From assembly GCF_013391415.1 (NCBI RefSeq), contig NZ_JACAXB010000009.1, forward strand, positions 1-64,000: a stretch of DNA of 64,000 bases, written 5' to 3'. Source of the DNA: Aquitalea sp. LB_tupeE (GTDB lineage Bacteria > Pseudomonadota > Gammaproteobacteria > Burkholderiales > Chromobacteriaceae). Positions 58,550 to 64,000 of this stretch are shown in pieces (the stretch's first letter is position 1; each line of letters starts with the position of its first letter). The notes below the pieces were generated by a model. That model did no database searches, was not told the DNA's origin, and saw only the letters and a list, made by a program, of their open reading frames with translations. The translations under genes and the position numbers were made by a program.

Positions 58550-58671
58550 ACGTCCGGGCCGGCACACGCTGCCGGCCTGCATTACAGCAGCGTAAAACCT
58601 TAATTGTTGGCCGATGAGGCCTGGCGGGGGAATGGCCCCCTGCCCTTACCGCAGTAGTCAACGGAGTCATC

Positions 58672-60180
58672 ATGTCTGAACGTGAACAAGCATCATCCCT
58701 GAGTCAGGACGAAAACCAGATCATGGCGGAACGCCGCCAGAAGCTGAAGAGCATCCGCGAAAAACGCGTCGCTTTCCCCAACGATTTCAAACGCAGCCAC
58801 TTTGCCAAGGATCTTCAGGAAAAACACGCGGGTAAAGACAAGGACGCGCTGGAAGCCGAGAAGATCGAGGTTGCCGTTGCCGGCCGCATGATGCTCAAGC
58901 GCGTCATGGGCAAGGCCAGCTTTGCCACCCTGCAGGATGGCAGCGGCCGCATCCAGGCTTACATCGCCAATGACGGTGTTGGTGAAGAAGCCCATGCCGA
59001 GTTCAAACACTTTGACCTGGGTGACATCATTGCCATCCGTGGCGAGCTGTTCAAGACCAAGACCGGCGAGTTGACCGTCAAGGCCAGCGAAGTGCGCCTG
59101 CTGTCCAAGAACATCCGTCCGCTGCCGGAAAAATTCCATGGAATGACCGATCAGGAACAAAAGTACCGTCAACGCTACGCCGACCTGATCATGAGCGAAG
59201 ATAGCCGCACCACCTTCATCAAGCGCTCGCAGATCGTGCAGAAGATCCGCGACGTGATGGTGAGCGAAGGCTATCTGGAAGTGGAAACCCCGATGATGCA
59301 CCCCATCCCGGGCGGCGCCACGGCCAAACCGTTCGTGACCCACCACAACGCGCTGGACATGCCGCTGTACCTGCGCATTGCGCCGGAACTGTACCTGAAG
59401 CGCCTGGTAGTGGGTGGCCTGGAACGCGTGTTCGAGATCAACCGCAACTTCCGTAACGAGGGGATGAGCACACGCCACAACCCCGAGTTCACCATGATCG
59501 AGTTTTACGAAGCCTACAGCGACTACCAGCGCATGATGGAGATGACCGAAAACATCATCCGCCGCTGTGCCGAAACCGTCTGTGGCAGCACCACCATCAG
59601 CTACAACGGCAAGGAAGTGGAACTGGGCAAACCGTTCGACCGCTTCACCATTGTGGGCGCCATCAAGCACTACAACCCGCAGTACACCGACGAACAACTG
59701 GCCGACGCCGCCTGGGTTGCCAGCGAAATCAAGCGCCTGGGTGGCAAGCTGCCGCCGGCGCCGGGCCTGGGCAGCCTGCAACTGGCCCTGTTTGAAGAAT
59801 GTGCCGAAGGCCTGTTGTGGAACCCGACCTTCATCATCGACTACCCGGTGGAAGTCTCCCCGCTGGCCCGTGGTTCCGATGCGGACCCGTCCATCACCGA
59901 ACGCTTTGAGCTGTTCATCGTGGGCCGCGAGCACGCCAACGGTTACTCCGAGTTGAACGACCCGGAAGACCAGGCTGCCCGCTTCATGTCCCAGGTCGCG
60001 CAGAAGGACGCCGGTGACGACGAAGCCATGCACTATGACGCCGACTACATCCGCGCCATGGAATACGGCCTGCCGCCGACCGGTGGCTGCGGTATCGGCA
60101 TCGACCGTCTGGTGATGCTGCTGACCGACGCCCCGTCCATTCGCGACGTGATTCTGTTCCCGCAGATGCGCCCGGAATAA
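58672..60180 (+). CDS. lysS: Lysyl-tRNA synthetase (class II)
   Basis: 502 aa. N-terminal anticodon-binding OB domain ([20 protein letters not shown]), then motif 1 ([15 protein letters not shown]), motif 2 ([20 protein letters not shown]) and motif 3 ([15 protein letters not shown]). Charges tRNA-Lys. Its 3' end is the last core gene before the Tn7-like element. Confidence 0.97.
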   Translation: MSEREQASSLSQDENQIMAERRQKLKSIREKRVAFPNDFKRSHFAKDLQEKHAGKDKDALEAEKIEVAVAGRMMLKRVMGKASFATLQDGSGRIQAYIANDGVGEEAHAEFKHFDLGDIIAIRGELFKTKTGELTVKASEVRLLSKNIRPLPEKFHGMTDQEQKYRQRYADLIMSEDSRTTFIKRSQIVQKIRDVMVSEGYLEVETPMMHPIPGGATAKPFVTHHNALDMPLYLRIAPELYLKRLVVGGLERVFEINRNFRNEGMSTRHNPEFTMIEFYEAYSDYQRMMEMTENIIRRCAETVCGSTTISYNGKEVELGKPFDRFTIVGAIKHYNPQYTDEQLADAAWVASEIKRLGGKLPPAPGLGSLQLALFEECAEGLLWNPTFIIDYPVEVSPLARGSDADPSITERFELFIVGREHANGYSELNDPEDQAARFMSQVAQKDAGDDEAMHYDADYIRAMEYGLPPTGGCGIGIDRLVMLLTDAPSIRDVILFPQMRPE

Positions 60181-60263
60181 ACAGCTTTACCCCTACAGAT
60201 GTAGGTTTGCAGAGTTGATGCAAATTTTCAGCATTCAGGTGAAAAACTGAGTGCTTGCTCAAG

Positions 60264-60296
60264 AAAAGCTCCGACTTTACGTCGGGGCTTTTTTTA
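60264..60296 (+). terminator. lysS terminator
   Basis: Stem about 60264-60275 with 60281-60292 (GU pair included), loop TTTAC, followed by a T-run. It lies 84 bp after the lysS stop and is probably the last chromosomal sequence before the element. Confidence 0.85.
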
Positions 60297-60297
60297 C

Positions 60298-60808
60298 GCC
60301 TGTGATGTTTTGACTTTCACACGGCCTTATTCAATTTACAAGAAATAAGCCTGCAGAATTATTATCTGAAATTTCTGACTTTATTTGTATCACAATACAA
60401 ATTTATTTATTTCACAATTTCGTTGGAAACAAATTTTATTGGTGAAAATTAAAATAATTTAATTGGAAATATTTACGGTAACGTCTAATATATTTCACCT
60501 GAAAAATTGCTCAATGTGGCTACTATAAAATTTGAGAGCAAGCATCAATGACGAGGAGGTCTATTAGCGCAATAAATAATTTTTTGAATCGTCCAAGCAG
60601 GACAAACAAGAAAGGGCAGATGCTTTCGCACCTGCCCTCACTTGATCCTTTGGGAGTACGAGCTGAACTCGATACATAAAGGGCCTTCGACAAGCCAAGT
60701 ATCGTTCCCTCTCCCCCTAAGGTCAAGCTGCGTTTGTCTTTTTAAAGCGAACTCGTTGTGTCGAGAGGCATAGTCACGTCCTCTCGCTGACGAAATCGGA
60801 GAGAATTC
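60298..60808. mobile_element. Terminal region of a Tn7-like transposon (end near lysS)
   Basis: No gene is supported here. GC drops sharply from about 60300. AATTT-NN-TTGGAAA occurs at 60416-60429 and again at 60456-60469 with a 40-bp period, and a looser copy is near 60333-60346; repeated sites like these are expected as TnsB-binding sites in a Tn7-like end. A TGTGATG at 60301 could be the terminal TGT, but the exact end cannot be fixed. Hairpins at about 60613-60638 and 60762-60786 lie before tnsA, which has CGGAGAG upstream. Confidence 0.6.
60416..60469. repeat. Two AATTTNNTTGGAAA repeats, candidate TnsB sites
   Basis: Positions 60416-60429 and 60456-60469 are identical except for the two central bases, 40 bp apart. 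They are in the AT-rich end region of the Tn7-like element. Confidence 0.5.
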
Positions 60809-61519
60809 ATGACATATCTAGCACATGCTACTGGCCCATGGTCAGGTTGGCAGAGAGAAACGCATTCGCCAGCTCGTCAAATCGTCGCTCCCACAGGAAC
60901 CATTATTCGTGGGAACTTTCCATCCGTCACTGCAAGACGAATGGTTGGGTTCGAACAGTTACTAGAACGCGATGCGTTATACCTATTCGACTTTGCTCCA
61001 CAAGTTGTCGATATCAAGGAGCAGCCGTTCAAGTTCCGATACGCGATGGGAAATAAAGTCCGGCGCTATACCCCTGACTACGCCCTGACGATAAGCGACG
61101 GCTCGATTTTGATCGTTGAGGTAAAACCGGCGCGTTCCCTTGCCAGGCCGGACGTTAACGAAAAGCTACAACACATCCGTGATGCCATGCAGCGCCAAGG
61201 TCACGAGTTCATTGTGCTCACAAGTGACACCATTCGAACGCCACATCGGCTAGACAACCTCAAGCAACTGCACCGTTACTTGCGTCGACCATTCTCACTA
61301 GAGGACCGGCTGGCAAGGCAGCAACTGTTGAGCCACTTTGGCCACAACAGCCGGGCAACCATCGGCGAGCTTGCGCAGGAACTAGGGAACTTGGCGGCCA
61401 TCATGCACCTAGTGGCCCATAGACTGGTGAGCTGCGATCTTGATCAGCCGGTCACCACTGACACGGTGATCACTTTGACGGAACAGGGGGCCGACTATGT
61501 CTTCGTCAATTCGCTTTAA
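60809..61519 (+). CDS. tnsA: TnsA-family transposase endonuclease
   Basis: 236 aa. The restriction-type nuclease signature is visible: E49 (VGFEQLLERD), D90 (RYTPDYALTI) and E104-x-K106 (LIVEVKPARS), the TnsA N-terminal fold. The C-terminal part (about 140-230) holds a winged-helix-like segment. TnsA cuts the 5' ends of the transposon so that it moves by cut and paste together with TnsB. It overlaps tnsB by about 23 bp. Shorter than Tn7 TnsA (273 aa). Confidence 0.9.
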   Translation: MTYLAHATGPWSGWQRETHSPARQIVAPTGTIIRGNFPSVTARRMVGFEQLLERDALYLFDFAPQVVDIKEQPFKFRYAMGNKVRRYTPDYALTISDGSILIVEVKPARSLARPDVNEKLQHIRDAMQRQGHEFIVLTSDTIRTPHRLDNLKQLHRYLRRPFSLEDRLARQQLLSHFGHNSRATIGELAQELGNLAAIMHLVAHRLVSCDLDQPVTTDTVITLTEQGADYVFVNSL

Positions 61520-63467
61520 CCATGGCAGCGCCTTCCTCTTGGACGGGCGAGAAGTCAGCGTCGTCCGGGTGATCAACGGCAACCTCGTAACACTGGAGGA
61601 TATCGCCTCCTTAGTCGTGTGCCAGTTCACCAAACAGAAGCTTCTGGAGCTATGGGCCAGTGGGCGCATTACATCTAAGCCGGTCGCCAACCCTCCGTTC
61701 GTGGCCGAACAGAACCGTACACCACCCGATACGCTGTGCAATTATCGACAGAAAGCAATTGAGGAAGCCTTACGACGGAAAAAATATCTGGATGCGCTCT
61801 CGGCCATGGGGAATAAGATCGTCTTCACTCCAGCCAAGCTCCGGCCACTTCTCGAATACATCGCTCAGCAACTTGAAGACCCTGAGGTCCCCTCGACTGT
61901 AACCATATACAGATGGTTCAAAAAAAAGCTGCAGCATAATGATCATCCGTTCGCTTTGCTGGAAAAGCCCTATTCCCGTGGATGGTTTGGCTGCCGCTTC
62001 CCAACCGAGGTTCAGGAAGCACTCATCGAACTGATCGAAACCCGCTATCTGGAAGTACCGGGATTAAGCATTGTGAACCTTCATGATGCCTTACGTGTCC
62101 GGGTTCATGCCTTGAACCAAATGCGTGCGCCCGATAGCGCCTTGCCTCTACCGAGTTATGACACCATACGTCGAGCAGTTCTTGCCTACCCGGCTTACGA
62201 GAAAGCTGTGGCCAAATTTGGCAAGCAAGAAGCATCACTCCGCTTCCGCACAAGTTTGGACAGCCCCAAAGCCAAGTTCATATTGGAAACTGCTGAAGTC
62301 GACCACACACCAGTAGATCTGTTTGTCGTAGATGAAAAAACCGGCATGCCGCTCGGTCGTCCATGGCTGACCGTCATCATCGACCGTAAAAGCCGGATGA
62401 TTCTCGGCATCTATGTCAGCTTCGGAGGCCCGAGTACCGAAGCAGTATTCGGCTGCCTACGGAATGCAATCTTGCCGAAGTCTTATGTAAATGAGTGCTA
62501 CCCGCGCGTCGAGGGGACATGGCCCTGCTTTGGTCTCATGCAGGTCCTGGTCTGCGACAACGGCTTGGAGTTTCATAGCCACGCCCTAGAGCAAGCTTGC
62601 TTCGAGCTTGGCATCATTCTGCAATTCTGCCCAAAGCGAAAACCTTACTTCAAAGGAATGATCGAGCGAGCCTTGGGCTCGATCTCTCGCAACTTTCTGC
62701 ATGCACAGGCAGGAACCAGCCTCTCCAACTGGATGGAACGCCATGGATACGATCCGCTGAAAACCGCCGTAGCCACATTCGACGAACTCATGCATGCCCT
62801 ACACATCTGGATTGTCGACGTGTACTCGGTCAAGTTTCATCGTGGCCTCAAGCGTACGCCGCTGGGAATGTGGCAGGACGGCATCCATGACAACCCACCC
62901 GCCTTACCGGATCTGAAAGTGCTGGATGTTGCGTTGACCGAGGGGGAAGAACGGGTACTTTGGCACTACGGCATCGAGCTGTTCAACCTGCGTTACAACA
63001 GCCGGGAGGTCTATCCGATCCGCCACCAATACGGCGAGAAGGTAACCGTACAGGTTCGCTATAACCGAGCCGACCTTGGCCACATCTACGTCGTCCATCC
63101 TGGCACCGGGGAAGCCATCAAAGTACCAGCAATCGAATTTGACTATGCCTCAGGCCTGCGTCTGGAGGTCCATCAGCTCATTTGTCAGGAGTTGCGCGAG
63201 GCCGGTCTATCGGAAACCGATCCCCTGAAACGCGCCCAAGCCAAAGAACAGATTCGTCAGGTAATCGGCGAGCAACTTGCTAGTAAGAAGCTCCAAAAAC
63301 GCAAACGGGCAGCTAGATTGTCAGGTACCAATTCTCAGCAGGCTCCGGCAACAAGTCTAGATGCAGAACCAGCGTCTCTAAAAGCCATTCAGCAGGTCCT
63401 GCCACCCGTGATTCCACGGCAATTCAAAACGAGCTCCCATCCTCTGGGGAAAGGAGGTCAACCATGA
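61497..63467 (+). CDS. tnsB: TnsB-family DDE transposase
   Basis: 656 aa. Catalytic residues D269 (AEVDHTPVDL), D354 (LVCDNGLEFH) and E390 (KGMIERALG) with 35 residues between the last two, the rve/Mu-type DDE of TnsB. The N-terminus carries helix-turn-helix DNA-binding segments, and the C-terminus is a Lys-rich tail that ends in a segment likely to contact TnsC. It cuts and joins the 3' ends. Stop overlaps tnsC by 4 bp. Confidence 0.93.
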   Translation: MSSSIRFNHGSAFLLDGREVSVVRVINGNLVTLEDIASLVVCQFTKQKLLELWASGRITSKPVANPPFVAEQNRTPPDTLCNYRQKAIEEALRRKKYLDALSAMGNKIVFTPAKLRPLLEYIAQQLEDPEVPSTVTIYRWFKKKLQHNDHPFALLEKPYSRGWFGCRFPTEVQEALIELIETRYLEVPGLSIVNLHDALRVRVHALNQMRAPDSALPLPSYDTIRRAVLAYPAYEKAVAKFGKQEASLRFRTSLDSPKAKFILETAEVDHTPVDLFVVDEKTGMPLGRPWLTVIIDRKSRMILGIYVSFGGPSTEAVFGCLRNAILPKSYVNECYPRVEGTWPCFGLMQVLVCDNGLEFHSHALEQACFELGIILQFCPKRKPYFKGMIERALGSISRNFLHAQAGTSLSNWMERHGYDPLKTAVATFDELMHALHIWIVDVYSVKFHRGLKRTPLGMWQDGIHDNPPALPDLKVLDVALTEGEERVLWHYGIELFNLRYNSREVYPIRHQYGEKVTVQVRYNRADLGHIYVVHPGTGEAIKVPAIEFDYASGLRLEVHQLICQELREAGLSETDPLKRAQAKEQIRQVIGEQLASKKLQKRKRAARLSGTNSQQAPATSLDAEPASLKAIQQVLPPVIPRQFKTSSHPLGKGGQP

Positions 63468-64000
63468 TCCCCCTCACCACAGACATGATCGCCGACACCT
63501 CAAATGTATATGACGCGATCAAAGCCATCGAAAAGCAGCGCCTTCTCTTTCCTGCTTTTGAGGAAGCGTACCGTCGCATCATCAGGATTCACAAAATGGC
63601 GCTCGCAGGCAATCGTCCTCGCCATCTGATGATCCTCGGCCCCTCAGGGGCCGGCAAAAGCTCGGTACTTGAGGAGTACGTCCACTACTTCCCAGCGACC
63701 GAGGAGACCGAGTTCCGGCGGATTCCCGTACTGCATGTCGAGATCAAATCCTCACCGACCGTGCGCAGCGTAGCCGAGGACATCTTGAAGGCCATGGGAG
63801 TCCCAATGGCTTACCGAGGCACAGTCAACGAAAAGACCGACCGGGTGATTACTTCACTGCAAAAACTTAAGGTCGAATTGTTGATGCTGGACGAGGTGCA
63901 GCATTTACTCGGTGCCAACAAGCGCAGTTTCGGGTCAAACAATGAGACCGAGTGGCTCAAAACGCTGCTCAACCAGATTGAGATCCCTGTTGTACTTGCA
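63464..64000 (+). CDS. tnsC: TnsC/TniB-family AAA+ ATPase (cut by window end)
   Basis: First 179 residues of an ATPase. Walker A GPSGAGKSS (59-67) and Walker B LLMLDEVQHL (D143, E144) are clear. TnsC forms a filament on target DNA and links the target selector to TnsAB. AAAGGAGG lies upstream of the ATG, and the start overlaps the tnsB stop. The gene continues beyond the window, so the target-selector gene (TniQ/TnsD type) and cargo are not visible. Confidence 0.9.
   Translation, partial: MIPLTTDMIADTSNVYDAIKAIEKQRLLFPAFEEAYRRIIRIHKMALAGNRPRHLMILGPSGAGKSSVLEEYVHYFPATEETEFRRIPVLHVEIKSSPTVRSVAEDILKAMGVPMAYRGTVNEKTDRVITSLQKLKVELLMLDEVQHLLGANKRSFGSNNETEWLKTLLNQIEIPVVLA

Noticed and set aside
60523-60726. 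67-codon minus frame in the transposon end
   Set aside because: No family and no start signal; it overlaps a hairpin and the AT-rich end region.

Overview
The window is a GC-rich proteobacterial chromosome segment. The TCA block ordered sdhCDAB-sdhE-gltA-sucA-odhB-lpd-sucCD, the cbb3 oxidase operon ccoNOQP-ccoGH, a trimeric-type porin and the general gene style point to a betaproteobacterium of the Neisseriales, most likely Chromobacteriaceae (Chromobacterium/Aquitalea-like). This placement is an inference from gene content and order, not from a marker-gene comparison.

Layout. (1) 1-4733 is an accessory, partly decayed region. It holds an AT-rich ion-channel-like gene with a 228-bp internal tandem duplication, an IS5-like MITE, a DUF6602-type nuclease-fold gene, a tRNA-Ser 3'-end-like attachment core, a broken integrase, and a LysR regulator with two in-frame stop codons. 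(2) 4867-8645 is a lower aromatic-acid pathway: a VOC enzyme, an aromatic-acid MFS importer, an FAH-family hydrolase and a maleylacetoacetate isomerase. (3) 9158-12267 carries a porin preceded by two identical-type dyads, then the adaptive alkylation response pair ada-alkB with an Ada-box-like site. (4) 12325-22982 is a minus-strand run: KAS plus ACP, an EAL/HDOD protein, aroC, a 2OG-Fe(II) oxygenase, an alpha/beta hydrolase, pepN and an M61 peptidase. (5) 23057-29146 is the microaerobic cbb3 oxidase locus, with an FNR-type site placed exactly for class II activation. (6) 29218-32753 is tryptophanase, preceded by a previously unlisted 35-codon TnaC-type leader peptide, and divergent from a POT peptide transporter. 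(7) 32919-36608 is a four-gene overlapping operon (GT39/ArnT-like, GT2, GtrA, YdjC/ChbG deacetylase) that looks like a lipid A hexosamine modification system. (8) 36605-41866 holds housekeeping and envelope genes, including lrgAB with a divergent CidR-like LysR. (9) 42035-55186 is the TCA/2-oxoacid dehydrogenase block. (10) 55411-60180 is a GntR regulator with a perfect 16-bp palindrome, then mdh, prfB (programmed +1 frameshift) and lysS. (11) From about 60300 to the window edge is the start of a Tn7-like transposon (tnsA, tnsB, partial tnsC) placed just downstream of lysS and oriented like Tn7 at glmS.

How it fits together. The core of the window is respiratory and carbon metabolism: the TCA block feeds electrons to the high-affinity oxidase, while aromatic-acid and tryptophan catabolism supply fumarate, pyruvate and other intermediates. 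The two ends are mobile or decayed DNA. The most interesting items are the TnaC leader, the lipid A-modification-like operon, and the Tn7-like element that seems to use the 3' end of lysS as its attachment locus. Its cargo and its target-selector gene lie beyond the window.
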